The notes under the pieces are model-generated. The model saw nothing but the letters and a program-made list of their open reading frames with translations, made no database searches and was not told the origin of the DNA. From positions 1,674,001 to 1,738,000 of the forward strand of contig NC_089242.1 in the NCBI RefSeq assembly GCF_000512585.2: a stretch of 64,000 nt of DNA, given 5' to 3'. Origin of the DNA: Kwoniella bestiolae CBS 10118 (taxonomy: Eukaryota; Basidiomycota; Tremellomycetes; Tremellales; Cryptococcaceae). Within the stretch, counting starts at the first letter, position 1, and each line of letters starts with the position of its first letter. A program made the position numbers and the translations under genes. Below, piece after piece: positions 1-12,715 of this stretch.

Positions 1-1131
1 AAGGCGCAGAAGAGTGAGCTTTCTAATCTCCTCCCGAACATGCGAGGAACTAAGCTCATCAATCATGTTTGCAGATTCGTCAAACAAACTATCTCTGATC
101 TCCTGCAAAACAAAGTCGACATGTCCCAACTTGTGATTACCAAGGCTCTGGCCAAAGCGGACTATGCGGCGAAACAAGCTCACGTGGAATTAGCTGAGAG
201 AATGAGAAAGCGAGATGCGGGTCAGTCTCACTCTCCAGAACACGGCCAGAGCATATAGCTGACGATCTATATTTGGTGATATAGGTTCAGCACCTTCTTT
301 GGGTGATCGAGTAGCTTATGTGATCATCAAGGGAGTGAAGGGAGCAGCTGCATACGAGAAGTCTGAAGATCCGTTATATGTGTTGGAACATAACGTACCG
401 ATAGATACGAGGTATTATCTGGAAAATCAACTTTCAAAGCCTCTGATGAGAATTTTCGAACCGATCTTAGGGGAGAAAGCGAATAGTTTGTGTGAGTATC
501 TATCATACGCCGGTTTGCTTCGCGAAGAAAAAAATGTGGATCTTTGCTGAAGCCGTGATGGGTGGTACATAGTGGCCGGTGATCATACGAGGACCATCCA
601 AATTGCTACTCCCACTATAGGAGGATTGATGAAATTCGCTGTGAAGACTGTCACTTGTTTGGGTTGTAAGACTCCTTTGAGAAGCAATAAAGGTTAGTGG
701 TCGCGTATTCCGATTGTTATCTGCCGAGGGAATCTTATACGCGACAGCGAGTCAGGTTGTAAATGGTACAGGTACTGATACCGATTGATTGTTTATAGAC
801 GGAGCAGTCTGCGTCAACTGTCGACCAAAACTCCCAGAACTGTACCAGAAGCAGGTCGTCCAGACTTCAGCTCTTCAGATCGATTTCGCAAGATTGTGGA
901 CGCAGTGTCAGAGATGTCAGGGGTCGTTGCATCAGGTAAGCTACTGGTCTCCTCGCTGCATGCTCAGATTTAGCGTAGAGGAATGCCCAAGCTGATAGGT
1001 TCACTTTCAAACAGGACGTCATCTGCACTTCGGCTGATTGTCCGATCTTCTATCGAAGGACTGCGAGGCAGAAGGAAGTGGCTGCTGCTGTGACGCAATT
1101 GGATCGGTTCGAGAAGGAGGCTTTCTGGTGA
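1..1131 (+). CDS. POL3: DNA polymerase delta catalytic subunit, C-terminal part (5' end outside window)
   Basis: Exons 1-13, 75-220, 285-491, 573-692, 799-935 and 1015-1131; about 245 residues ending in TGA. The first exon continues from outside the window. The visible part is the end of the B-family polymerase thumb, with KRDAGSAPSLGDRVAYVI and LSKPLMRIFEPILGEKANSL, both very close to Pol3 orthologues. The C-terminal metal-binding region follows: CysA is CLGC...CVNC and CysB is CQRC...CTSADC. In the family CysB carries a 4Fe-4S cluster and binds the small subunits of Pol delta. The enzyme copies the lagging strand in the nucleus. Five short introns of 61-106 bases all have GT-AG ends. The gene converges on SEN54, with 233 bases between the two stops. 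Identification is firm; the catalytic and exonuclease domains are not visible here. Confidence 0.95.
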
Positions 1132-1364
1132 CGACACCCAGTCTTTATTTTATGATCTTGTTGTTTACTCTCCGGTACATACTTCAGGTGTTACACGCAT
1201 TCCGTCATTCGTTTATTTAGTTGTATATCTTGCATCCCGCGATACCCTGTAATTTCTTGATGAATCTCAGTATACGTTATGATCTTGTACGAGTATGAAA
1301 GTATATAACGCCTATCTTCATAACAATAATCAATGATATGCATGATGTACTATATACATGCCAG
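1132..1364. other. Convergent 3' flanks of POL3 and SEN54
   Basis: About 230 AT-rich bases between two converging stop codons. I see no coding signal. The stretch probably holds both 3' UTRs and polyadenylation sites. Confidence 0.5.
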
Positions 1365-3592
1365 TTAAACCGGAGCAAACTCTGCGAACCCGGATCTACC
1401 AAACCTCACCCACCCAGTATTCCCACTATCATTTACAGCAACTATAAACGCCCTATCCCCATTCCGAATCGCAGGGATATTAACGAATGGTGTCGATGGT
1501 TTATCTTCTTTCGTGCTCACTCCTAATCTCTGTAGGATCGCTTGTAAATATGTTGGCGGTTTTGTCTGGTTGTTCTTGTTATTTGGATTGGCAGGTCGTG
1601 GTGGTCTGGGAGGCCTGACGTATTGAGGTCCGACTTTCTTCACTGGACCTTTGGGTTCGTCAGGGACGATATTGAATATCTCGTCGAGCTGTTGGATCGT
1701 TGGGATAGGAGTGGATCGTGATCTATAATCTCTGTCAGCTTTGCGTGTGTATGGTGCGCCAGACTTAGTGGGTCGATGTGTATGTTCAGCGAATAGATAT
1801 CACTCACTCAACCACTCCAGCCCAGTAGGTCGGCGGATAATCCCTTAATCCGCTTTCACTCCCTTTATCCCAACCTCGTTTCGTAAATGGTGCGGAGGGT
1901 TTCCAAATATGATAAAACGGTAGGTAAGGGTTGTGTAGCAGGATATCGTATTTCGTTCGAAGCGATTCGGGGGCAGGTGAGGGACGGATGGGGAGGGGTT
2001 GAGAGTGGCCTTGAGGGATTAGTCGGAGGTGCTGGAATATTGATTCTATGCGCGGAGCGACATCAGCATCGATCAGATGGTTGGCATTTAATGAATAAAT
2101 ACGGGGGAAAGGGGGGGAGAATTAGGTAAGTAAAATGAATCGGACGTACTGTAGCTATCCCCCGTCCAACCCTCCAACAAAGTCCCTTTAAACCTCTTAT
2201 CACTAGACAATCCGACTCGACTAATCCTCCCAACGACATTCCGCACGTTCCTACCGACATATCTGAATAGCCCCGCTATCCACTTGGGGAGGTTCAGCCA
2301 CCACGTATGGAACGGTTGCATACCTGGATACAGTGCGTCGGGATCTCTAGCGGGTTCTTTGGGTGGGGATGGAAGAGGATCGAATAGGAAATGGTCGGGT
2401 ATGAAATGACGGGTTCGTTGGACGGTGTAGCCTAGTCTTTTCATATATGCGTATGCCTTCAACAAATGGGTGTTAGCATGTGATCATCTCCTCATGAATC
2501 AATCTTGGATTTCAGACGAGCCCAAGTTAGGCGGGAAAATAGCCATTCCTCCTTGACGAAGCCCTTATCCTATGATTCGAGAATGGAACGTGCGATGAGA
2601 CCCACCTGATACCTCTCCCAGCTCAGCCCATCCCGCCCTATGAACGTCCCAAATCCATCCATCACGCTCATCTCCACTGCTCCCTTCACGCCGTACTCCT
2701 CATCAGACCATTCCCCGTACCCTTTGTCTTTCTCTTCCTCCGTTAGATCATTCGACATCCAAATTTGCAGTGTCCCTCTTTCCAAAAGATATAGGGCTTC
2801 CTCAGGTAATAATTCTGTTTGAGAGTATCCTTTGCTTTTACCTTTCTGCAAGTCTTTTTCTGACGTTGGATAACGGATAGACATGCCTATGGTGTCGAAT
2901 AGGTGGCCGTGGATTATTAACATTTTGGGGTAGGGGTTTGAAGGGGTGATGATTGCATGGGATATCGATTTGCTATAAGTGGTATCCTACCGTCAATATA
3001 CACATGTACAAGTATGTATAGCATGCAGACCGATTAATGACTATAAGTTGGTTGAGACGGATCAACTCACGAATTCCCTCCTCTCACACCGACCAGAGCG
3101 TTGAACAACGCTTCACGAGATTTCTGTAACATCATTTCCTGTAGGTTGACGGTCTCAGATAACGGCTCGAAATCTTTCTCGCCCCTTCGAGGGATTATGA
3201 TCTTGCTTCTTGAGGTTATACCATCCGCATCGCTCGATGAAGGGAGATGCTGAATTTTACTATATCCAACAATGCACAATGAAATCAGTCTACCTTGCCT
3301 TCAACACGCTGACATCCACAACGAGGTGATCTAGGACCTACTCTGCGAAACTCTGAATCAACTTAATATCCATCCTCTCCTCGTCACCTTCTTCTTCCCC
3401 TTCGTTGTCCCCACCTGTCCCTCTGGGAGTAGCAGCGACGGCACTCAAGTCGGTTCGGGGATTATCACCTTCACCTTCATCGTTCTGCGCTGGAGAGGAT
3501 GGTGCATTTCCCGATGCATGTGCTGCTTTTCTAGGCGTAGATAATTTCGAGCGACTGGGACCAGCTTCTGCAGATGGTTGAGGGACACTCAT
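1365..3592 (-). CDS. SEN54: tRNA-splicing endonuclease subunit Sen54
   Basis: Six exons read down the minus strand: 3592-3342, 3259-3071, 2972-2606, 2456-2150, 2045-1808 and 1722-1365; 569 residues. Sen54 is the structural partner of Sen2 in the heterotetramer that excises tRNA introns. The N-terminus is low-complexity and acidic. The family core follows: RRGEKDFEP, then RGGNSKSISHAI, then HGHLFDTIG, then the characteristic LPEEALYLLERGTLQIW and YAYMKRLGYTVQR. After a Pro-rich insert comes the C-terminal endonuclease-like fold (LPFYHIWKPSAPFTKRG...). The last exon adds a Pro/Asn-rich stretch and a final beta segment (RAFIVAVNDSGNTGW). Start chosen as the ATG at 3592, just downstream of the shared LYS4 promoter. 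The last intron has two in-frame acceptors 9 bases apart (exon start 1731 or 1722). Confidence 0.9.
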
Positions 3593-3807
3593 CGTGCGAC
3601 TCGCTTTTGATGTGATTGATGGTGTGATGGAGATGAGAAGGAAGAGAAGTGTAAAAGCGTGACAATGATTGGACTCGAAAAAAAGTTGATATCCGAAAAT
3701 TCAAATCAACAAAAAATTCAGATCCATCCTTCATTTCTCATCTTGCTCTGTCTCTTTCAACATCCTGATTCTTCCTCTCATCACTTTCTCCCATTGTTGT
3801 CGCTACC
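3593..3807. promoter_or_regulatory. Divergent promoter between SEN54 and LYS4
   Basis: Only 215 bases separate the two start codons, which point away from each other, so both promoters and both 5' UTRs must lie here. Pyrimidine-rich tracts precede the LYS4 ATG. No clear TATA box is visible. Confidence 0.6.
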
Positions 3808-6350
3808 ATGGTCCTCTTACCTCGTCTGACACGCTTGGGTGCCCAACAGAAATTGGCATTCATACAAGCTTCCCGACAGAACGGCAGATTCTACGCGACC
3901 GTCTCAAACCCTCAGACTGTTATTGAGAAGATTGTACAGAAGTATGCAGTGGATCTACCGCAGGGTACCAAAGTGAGAGCGGGAGATTATGTGATGATTA
4001 GGCCAGAGCATGTGTGAGTCCGGTTCATCCCTCTTAATGATCGCTGGGCTGCCCTGGCCCTTCAAGAGCAGAAAGACGAGAAGTGCTTTACCCTTAAACC
4101 CAGGCCCTTGCTGATCACTCTCGTATGACCCCAGCATGACCCACGACAACACCGGTCCAGTCATCTCCAAATTCCTCTCCCTCTCCTGCTCCAAGCTCGA
4201 TAATCCCAGACAACCAGTATTCACCCTGGACCACGATGTCCAAAACAAGTCAGATACCAACCAAAACAAGTACAAGAAGATTGAAGCGTTCGCCAAGCAG
4301 CACAATGTCGATTTCTACCCTGCCGGTAGGGGTATAGGACATCAGATCATCGTTGAGGAAGGTTATGCTTGGCCTGGGAAGATGGTGGTTGCTTCGGATA
4401 GTCATTCGAACCATTATGGTGGGGTTGGGTGCTTGGGGACTGCCATTGTAAGGACTGATGCTGCGTGGGTGTTTTCCTCTTATCATCATCCTAAACCCCT
4501 TCGGTTCTGGTCCTACCGCTCCTCCAATTGTAAAGCTATGACAGCTAACCTGCGAATTCTATCCTACGACGTACAGAGGTATCTGGGCAACAGGTAAATT
4601 CTGGTGGCAAATCCCCCGAGTCGTCTCTGTCTCCCTTGACGGCAAGCTCTCACCAGGAGTAACAGGGAAAGATGTCATCGTAGCTCTGGCCGGTTTATTC
4701 AACAACGATGAGGTTCTCAACGCCGCTATCGAATTCACCGGATCAGGTATAGAACATCTCTCAATCGACGAAAGGTTGACAATAGCAAATATGACTACAG
4801 AGTGGGGAGCTGTCGCTGGTGTTTTCCCCGTAGATCAAAAATTAGAAGAATGGTATAAAGGTATATTCAAGAAGAACGAACTACGAAGATTCTTATCTGC
4901 CCCAAGCACCTCGTCGATGGCTCCTGTACCTGAACCTTCTGATCCTGTCAACTCCACCCAACCTCACCCTCGACTCAATCCCGATCGATTACAGGATGCT
5001 ATGACCAACAAATCCTCTGCTGATCCCGGTGCCCAGTATGCTGCAAGATTATCCCTCGACTTGTCAACCCTCGTTCCATATGTATCTGGACCCAATTCAG
5101 TCAAGGTCGCTACTGCCTTGCCTAAACTTGTGGAAGATAAAATTAAAATCAACAAGGCGTACTTGGTATCATGTACCAACTCTCGAGCATCAGACATAGC
5201 TTCAGCAGCTGAAGTGCTGAGGGGAAAGAAAATCGCCAATGGTGTTGAATTTTACATCGCAGCGGCGTCAAGTAGGGTACAGGAAGATGCTGAATCTGCG
5301 GGAGACTGGCAAGCCCTCATTGATGCTGGGGCAAAAACCTTGCCAGCGGGATGTGGACCATGTATAGGATTGGGTGTTGGATTGTTGGAGAAAGGTGAAG
5401 TTGGTATCAGTGCGACAAACCGAAACTACAAGGGACGAATGGGATCACCCGAAGCTATCGCTTATCTCGCTTCACCTGCTGTCGTAGCTGCCTCTGCTGC
5501 GAAGGGGTACATCTGTGGACCGGATTCGCTAGATTGGGACACTCTGCCCAAATTTGAGAAACCAAAGATATCGATAATAGAGGAAAGTTCCGATTCGGCA
5601 GCTCCTGCGGAGGTCGATGAAGCTTCCTTGGAACCTTTGTTGGAAGGTTTCCCAGAATACTTTGAAGGTCCTTTGTTGTTTGCTCCTCAAGATAACTTGA
5701 CAACGGACGGTATGTACCCTGGTAAATACACTTATCAGGACGATATCACCCCCGAAAGACAGGCTGAGGTGGTTATGGGTGAGTGAAACCGCTTCTCTTA
5801 AGATTCTCAATATCATTAGCTCAGTACTGATTGCTGCTTGTGTGATGTTGTTTCAGAAAACTACGATCCCTCATTCGCTACTACCGCCAAATCACTTCGA
5901 ACCACCCTCCCCTCGTCCGAATCATCCTCCACTCGACCAGGTGCAATCCTCCTATCAGGGTACAACTTCGGTACCGGTTCCTCCCGTGAACAGGCAGCCA
6001 CAGCAATTAAGAACGCCGGTATACCCCTGGTGATCTGCGGTTCATTCGGTGATATCTTCAAGAGGAATTCCATCAATAACGGTCTCATCTTGGTAGAATC
6101 GCCAAGTCTGATCAAAGAGATGACTGAACGATTTGCCAAAGATGGAGTAAGGGGTAAAGGAGGAAAGGACGGGAAATTGACGGTCGTACCGCAGGATTGG
6201 AAGATCAAGGTTGATACGAGACGTGGGAAGGTTACTGTGTCTATGGGTGGGGAGGGGGAGAAGACGTATAGCGCTGCGAAGGTTGGGAGGAGTGTACAGG
6301 AGTTGTGGGTTAATGGGGGATTGGAGGGATTTATCAGGGCGTCTTTGTAG
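3808..6350 (+). CDS. LYS4: Homoaconitase, mitochondrial (lysine biosynthesis)
   Basis: Exons 3808-4013, 4135-4464, 4577-5778 and 5857-6350; 743 residues. It converts homocitrate to homoisocitrate in the fungal alpha-aminoadipate pathway to lysine, in the mitochondrial matrix. A basic, Ser-rich N-terminus without acidic residues fits a mitochondrial presequence. Seen in order: GDYVMIRPEHVMTHDNTGPV, GRGIGHQIIVEEGYAWPGK, SDSHSNHYGGVG, then the first cluster cysteine in SCTNSR and the CxxC pair in AGCGPCIGLG. Together these are the three ligands of the 4Fe-4S cluster. The swivel domain follows in the last exon, with GYNFGTGSSREQAA (substrate-binding Ser/Arg) and CGSFGDIFKRNSINNG. A spacer of about 45 residues rich in Ser/Pro lies after FKKNELRRFL. 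All residues expected for activity are present. Confidence 0.95.
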
Positions 6351-6717
6351 GGATCTGACGTGATGTTCTATCCCTTGATATATGGTTCGAACTGTAGTAC
6401 TGGGAGCTGGTCATGTACATGCATATCTTGCTATTTTGCTGGTCCTCATGTCGGTCTATGTCTTCGATGTGAAAGAGTGACTTACATACTTGCCAGCAAT
6501 GGAGGTCGTTCTTTTCCACTTTTAAAGTTCACCAGTAAAGTGGAGGTCATCTCATCTTCAGGTTGCCGCTCAAAAGTGTACATATAGTAACACCCATGTC
6601 AACTTGATCTTTCTTTCTTCTTCTTCTTCCGACTTTCATATTTTCTCTGCACATTTATACAACTTATCATCACTCGAATCGGGTATCTTGTCTTGTAGAC
6701 TTGCATTGCACCTCGAA
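6351..6717. other. LYS4 3' flank and promoter of the TPR gene
   Basis: 367 bases without a coding signal between same-strand genes. A CT-rich tract (about 6610-6630) lies upstream of the next start codon. Confidence 0.4.
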
Positions 6718-8112
6718 ATGACCCCCGAACCATCATTCGACGATCTTCCGACATTCGACGCAACCAAATTCGAGCCTCCATCATGGGCCCGAACGCAATT
6801 CCATCAATGGGAGAAGAACGGCGAGAGCAGTACTTCCCAGTCTGGCTTTGATGCTGAAGCCACCAGTAAAGAGGAGTACAACGAGGAGGTAGAGACTGGG
6901 GAAGAAGAGGATGTATGGGAAGACGCCCAGGAGGAGATTAGAGGGGACGCGGAAAGGGACCGGGTGGTCGAACCGGATGAAGTGAGGTTTACGATGGATG
7001 AGCTGAGGGTGAGTAATATGTCCCATGGCTTATAGAGTGTTGTCATTCATCTAAGGTCTAGCTTCTCTATCGTTTGAAAAAGGAGCGCTGATCTTGGATA
7101 TTAAATGGTATCTAGGAATTACTCGATCTGGCTACTAAATTGAAGAACGAAGGTAACGATGTCTACAAAACGAAGAGATACGACGAAGCTATCGGATCAT
7201 ACCTCAAAGCATTAGATCATTTACCTTCTGTACCTAACCCCAATTCGACTGAGAAGGGTGAGAAAGAAGATACAAAGAAGAAGACAGAGGAAAGTGGGAT
7301 AGAGGAAGTAAATGATGAGGAAGCGCTCAAAATCCAACAAGAAGAACAGAATCAGATTGGTTTGAGCCTAGAAGAGGAGGAGAGGAGGGAGATCGAAGAT
7401 GATGTTAGGGAGATGACGAAGGCTGTTTGGGGTAATTTGGCGGCTTCATATCTTGCTATAGTGGGTTTCTTCTCTAACTCTGTCCTTCCGTGTCTTGAGT
7501 ATGGTGAAAGTGAAATGAAACGGTGCTAATGTAGGATTGTCTGGACACGTAGAAAGATGATAAGAAAGCTGTTGAAGCTTGTACAGAGGGTGAGTCAGTT
7601 CTCTCGCACATTTCTTGTCACAGCCCTATGAGCTATGACATATAGATGGACAACACTGGGTTGGGTTCATGCGGTATTGACGCTGACAAGACATTGACGA
7701 ACTAGCCCTTAAGATAGATCCAAAATATATCAAAGGCCTCCATCGACGAGCCACCGCCAACGAACGAATAGGCGATTTGAGCGCTCTTGTAGCTGCTAAA
7801 GAGGGTACGTACACATCTTTGATCTCAAAATCCTAGCGTGACAAGTGCTGACCACTTTGCTTTTCTCCTATAGACTACACCCTCCTATCCTCTCTTCTTC
7901 CCTCCTCTTCTCCCTTACTCCCTTCCATCCGAAAATCCCTGATATACCTCCCCGAGCAGATCAAGGTCGAAGAGAAGAAACAGATGGACGAGATGATGGG
8001 TAAATTGAAAGATCTGGGTAACTCGCTCTTGGGGAATTTCGGATTGTCAACGGATAATTTCAAATTTGAGAAGCAGGAGAATGGAGGATGGGGGATGCAG
8101 TTCCAGCGATAA
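6718..8112 (+). CDS. TTC1-like tetratricopeptide repeat protein
   Basis: Exons 6718-7008, 7116-7460, 7553-7589, 7706-7804 and 7874-8112; 336 residues. The first 95 residues are acidic and disordered. A TPR block follows: ELLDLATKLKNEGNDVYK starts repeat 1, an acidic insert of about 60 residues sits before AVWGNLAASYLAI, and the block ends with ALKIDPKYIKGLHRRA. The C-terminus has MMGKLKDLGNSLLGNFGLST and DNFKFEK, the hallmark ending of animal TTC1. TTC1 proteins bind Hsp90/Hsp70 tails and G-protein subunits; a co-chaperone role in the cytosol is inferred from the family. The ATG at 6718 was chosen although an in-frame ATG lies upstream, because the upstream part is pyrimidine-rich leader. Exon 3 is only 37 bases. 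Confidence 0.85.
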
Positions 8113-8236
8113 ATTCACTCCAATCGAAATTGATTCTGCCCCTTCCCTCGTCCATTGAGATCGATCACTTGCGCAGATAGAAGGGGCATTGACAAACTGT
8201 TGTATATCAATTATATGCATAGATTGTACGGCCGCT

Positions 8237-10382
8237 CTACCTCCTATCTCCCCCGTAGAACCAACTCCCCACTTTATACCTCACCCCAAAGGCTACTACA
8301 CTCCCCATCACTTGTACGAATCCCACCAAGATACATAACCTATCTTCCCTCATTGGACCGAAGTGGACCAAGAGGAAATTGATAATTGTGAGGTTAGTTG
8401 ATGATTTGATGTACCTCCTTTCATTCGCATCTTTCGCAGGGTCGTGGTATTCTAGCTTTACTAATCTGAGGAAAGAGAGGATCTCGAGGACGATCCTAGT
8501 GCGCAGAGGAGGTGGGGAAGTGAAGGTGACAAGCGAGGGATTGAGGAGATTGGTCTTCTCGTCGTAACTTCGCAAAACATGTATCAGCACCTCACCTAGC
8601 TTACTGGGATTTGACAAGGCAAGACACAGCGACACTCACAAAGGTAATCGATGTCTTGGACATTCTACCAACCCGAATAACTGCGGACAGCTGAGTATAA
8701 AGTTGAATATCTGAGGTATGAAGAACAGTATCAAAGTCTTTGAGAAATGCCCTTGGATAGCTACTGCCGAAAAAGCCATTCCTGTGAAATAGCAGAAAGT
8801 GTCACCAGGGAAGGCCTTGGCGGGGTACCTGTAGGAATTGAATGTTAATCCATTAGCTCGATGAGTTCGCTGGATAGGTTCGAGTTTTGATCTTCTCAGA
8901 CGGCAACAGGTTTTCCAGCATGAGATGAAGGTACAGAACGTAAGGAGACGTAGACCTGAACTGACCAATTATGCCATAAAAACCCTAAACAAACCCCAAC
9001 CAGCGGACCCATGAAATAAAAACTCATCAAATGCCTATTAACCACCTCCCCGATCGCCCAGTCCAATACCCTTCCATTCTGGGGATTCTCAAATCCAAGT
9101 ACCCTCAACAAATTAGACGACCAGATAGGTAAGAAGAGGAGATCGTTGATGAGCACCGACAAAGCTATGATGAGCGCTTGGAGCACTTCCACGCCGTTTA
9201 TACCTGCGAGAATATTTATGGAGTTTGTGGTGAATGTTGGGAGGAGGATTAGGTAGAGGTAATATATTGGGCCTGAGGGAGTGCAGTGTCAGCTTGAGAA
9301 GATTTCTTTAAAGCATTGATAGCTCATGAGAGTTGAAGGATTATGGTATGGTATGGCAAGGTATAGCCTGATGAGATGACCTTATGCGCACCGGGAGTTG
9401 ACAGACCCCCATCATCCATGGTTTCACGCTTCCAATTTCAAGGAGAGCAAACCACTCACCCAAATCAACAACATTCCCATCCAACCACCTCTCCAGCCCC
9501 AAAGAGCTAAGCCATCCCCCAATTCCTTTCGGCAGAACTACGCTGGTCACCCCTCCGACAGAGTAATATACCAACAGTGTAGGTACAGCAGCTACGATCG
9601 GAATAGGTAACTTGTGTCTCCATCGTATATCGAATAAGTCGTCGATGAAGCCTAGTAACGTCGCTGTGAGGAGTGAGAGGAGGGAGGAGAGGTATAAAGT
9701 GAGCTGCGTCAGTGAATGGATACATCAGCTCGAAGTGTTCACAGTAGGATTTGAATGTATTGTATTTTCGCTGTAGGGTTTGTGTGATGATCGGCTCAGA
9801 CCATTTGTTCAGGTTGAAGTCCTCAGTGCACTCACCTCCTGCTGTGGGAATGTCTCTGGTCCTAGGGGAGTTTGTTTCTTGAACAAATGCGAGAATGGAA
9901 AGGGAATAAAAAGCATCATCAAAGCGAGGTATAAACTTGCGCAAGGCAATCCCAGTGATTCGGGGCTGTGTTGTTCCATTCATACCATGACAAATCAGCA
10001 TATCATCTATTGAGTCATCGAGAGGGAAGAGAAGCCAAAGCAAAACTCACATCCACGGTCCACTAACCCTCCCTCCGGGTTTTAACAGATCCCTCCCCTT
10101 CAACCCCTTCGATACAAACGCCTCAGACACTTTAGGTACGAGCCATACGACACCTACAAACGCCAATAATGAGAAACCTATACTAGCTTGTAAGGCTGGA
10201 TAACTTGACTGGCCATCTTGAAGGGAGTATTTTGGCGGTATATTGTCGAGGAGCGATTGAGGGAGGAGAAGTGGGAGGAGGGGGTTGATGATTAGGTAGA
10301 GTGATATGGGGAGGATAGTCAGTGTCAAGAGGATTGGTGGGGGGTGGCCGTATTGCTGAGGTTGGGATACGGTAGATGCCAT
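8237..10382 (-). CDS. ALG7: UDP-GlcNAc:dolichyl-phosphate GlcNAc-1-phosphotransferase
   Basis: Minus-strand exons 10382-10051, 9965-9836, 9703-9460, 9272-8966, 8828-8640 and 8567-8237; 510 residues. It makes dolichyl-PP-GlcNAc, the first lipid intermediate of N-glycosylation, in the ER membrane, and is the target of tunicamycin. Many hydrophobic segments are visible from the N-terminus on. Family signatures seen: KGLKGRDLLKPG, IPESLGLPCASLYL, the Asp pair in GFIDDLFDIRWRHK, then NSINILAGINGVEVLQ, and PAKAFPGDTFCYFTGM near the active site. The loop VECPRHRLPFYDEKTN is also typical. All six exons join in frame and no key motif is missing. The gene converges on the TPR gene with about 125 bases between. 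Confidence 0.95.
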
Positions 10383-10996
10383 GATGGGAGACTGGCTTTT
10401 GGAAAGAACTTGGGCTTATTTGTCCGTTCGATGGTGTTCACTGTGTATTGTTGCAGAGTTTATTGGTGAAAGAGACGAGACGTAAGTTACATGCGCAATA
10501 CGAGTATCGACTTTATCGAACGTGGACTACGGACGTGGAGGTTGTCAACACGCAAAACCCTGAATACGACTGTTAAATCTGCAAATCATCCGATCCAAAT
10601 AGCAGCGCATATCTCGACGGTATAGGATTGTATCATTATATCGTACTGTCAAATCTAACTCCCATCAAGAAGGGACCACTTGGAATAGATAGCTCAAATA
10701 AATAAAAGTCCATTTCATATCAAATCATCTCACAATCTCGTGAATTACAGAACAAAAAAGGGGAAATCCGAAAGAGAGGTATATATACGTGTTTACAGTC
10801 AAACTAACAATACTTTAGCTAGACATCATAGACACATATATATCTGTATTCGAAACAAAGGGGGTATCTCATGAATGTTGAGCTAAGGCTGAAAATGAAA
10901 TAAAAGGGAAAGGGAGAAATCCTTGATCCGAATGTCGTAGCTACATAAAATTTTCCCCTCAAAGTTCTTCTTGGTGATACTTTGCTCTAGAGACTA
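10383..10996. other. ALG7 promoter region and CHS7 3' flank
   Basis: 614 bases between two minus-strand genes, AT-rich, without a coding signal. The part next to 10382 should hold the ALG7 promoter; the part next to 10997 the CHS7 3' UTR. Confidence 0.4.
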
Positions 10997-12715
10997 CTAG
11001 TAATGTCCTCCACCATACTGTTGATTGACCCCATATCCCGCACCACCACCACTGTATCCTTGCTGGCTATATCCTTGTTGACCATAAGACTGAGCTGGGT
11101 AATTACCGTAATAGTTGTTTCCTCCCATACCACCTACCAACGAGCCTCCTGCGCCTCGGTAAGATGATTGAGTATCGTCCTCGGGGTAGTATTCAGATCC
11201 GCCCTATCAGAACAACGAGAGTATTAGCATATCATGTACCGTTCATAAAGATATTTTCCCTTCTCAATGGGATTTGTGCAAAGATTTGAACAACACTTAC
11301 AGCCATAAGTGGATCTTTGACTTCCCAAACGGCAGCTTTGGATCCAACTGAGAATTCGAGATCTTCCTTGGTAATCGCTACATGACCAAGCATTTATCAG
11401 CTTTCATCACCCACGCAACAGATGTTGCTAAGCAAAACAAAGAGACTCACAATCCCAGTATTTGTAAATCATCATAACAGTCAAGAGCATGGCCATCGAG
11501 AAGAAGAATACTGAGATGATAAGTCAATGTCAGCGTTGAACTCGTCTTAAGCGGCATTCAAAGATAAAAGATATAAGTACTCACCCCCATCGACATAGTG
11601 GTTGACCTTGTCGCAGATAGTAACGCTAAAGGCGAGTAACAACAGAATACCGCAAACGTAGAAACCAGCCATGAAGACGAGATCGCCGACAACCTAACAA
11701 CAAGATATCGGATAAGTAATCATTCTTGCGTTACGATTTGGTATGATCTTGGACTCACCCATCGATCATCCAAGGTTCTAACCACTAATAAAAGTTGCGA
11801 GACGAAGTAAATCACCGCGCATACAGCGGGGAAAACCAGGTAGGTGACGAATAGTCCGACGGGTTTCTCGAATGAGAACGAAGCGAATTGCTTGAATGTC
11901 GCTATGGAGACGAAGAAGCAGATACCCCAAATGGCGAGGCAGGATAGACGAAGGAACTGATGGTTCAATACAGTATATCAGTATATGTTCATGCGAAATA
12001 GAGTAATGCGACGACTCACCCATAAACTTATAGGTGTACCATCCTCATACAACTGGAATCCTACGAAACCATTGATGAGGATACACCAATACAATGCTCC
12101 GACCGCCCCAGCATAGACAGCGGTGAACCACTATGAATCGCGTAAATTACAATCAGCATTTTCCAATTTTTCGCGGGAGCAGCATTGATGTAGAAGAGCA
12201 ACTTACCGGATAAACAGCATGAGCAGTAGGGATAATAGCAGAGTCCAAGAATATGGCCAATAATTCCACAAACATGTACATGTAGAAGAACGTCACGATT
12301 TCTTTCCTCCCTACCGCGGTGTACTTCGATCGAACGTGTAATAACATGATGATCGTCATTGCCAAAGCTGCGATGTGGACGAAGCAGGTTGCTGCAAGGG
12401 GAGTATGAGGTTAGCACGTTTTCTTTTGCGATATACTTCATAAGGTATGCTGATGACCCATGTTGTGGATGAGTATGATCTCCGGATGATTGATGATAGC
12501 TGGTGACATTCGTATCTCGCAGACTATCTGGCGAGGTTGACAGATTATGCACAAACCAACTCACCAGGTTGAAAGATGATCTGCGAACCCAGCTGCACGT
12601 TCCTACTATAACAAGTCGCCATCGTCCCCTGGGACGAACCCACAAGGGGACATACTACCAACGCGGCATGTTCACAGAAGTAGTCGAATGAGCCGAACTT
12701 GAAGCTGTGTGACAT
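10997..12715 (-). CDS. CHS7: Chitin synthase export chaperone
   Basis: Minus-strand exons 12715-12565, 12391-12207, 12130-12020, 11956-11759, 11693-11585, 11510-11451, 11377-11301 and 11203-10997; 365 residues. Chs7 sits in the ER membrane and lets class IV chitin synthase (Chs3) leave the ER, so it supports cell-wall chitin and chitosan. The N-terminus FGSFDYFCEHAALVVCPLVG and the seven hydrophobic segments match the family. Very conserved stretches are RSKYTAVGRKEIVTFFYMYM, AIIPTAHAVYPWF, SQLLLVVRTLDDRW, TICDKVNHYVDG and KEDLEFSVGSKAAVWEVKDP. The tail of about 65 residues is rich in Gly, Tyr and Gln and looks disordered. All eight exons fuse in frame. Start chosen at the ATG that opens the conserved N-terminus. 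Confidence 0.95.
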
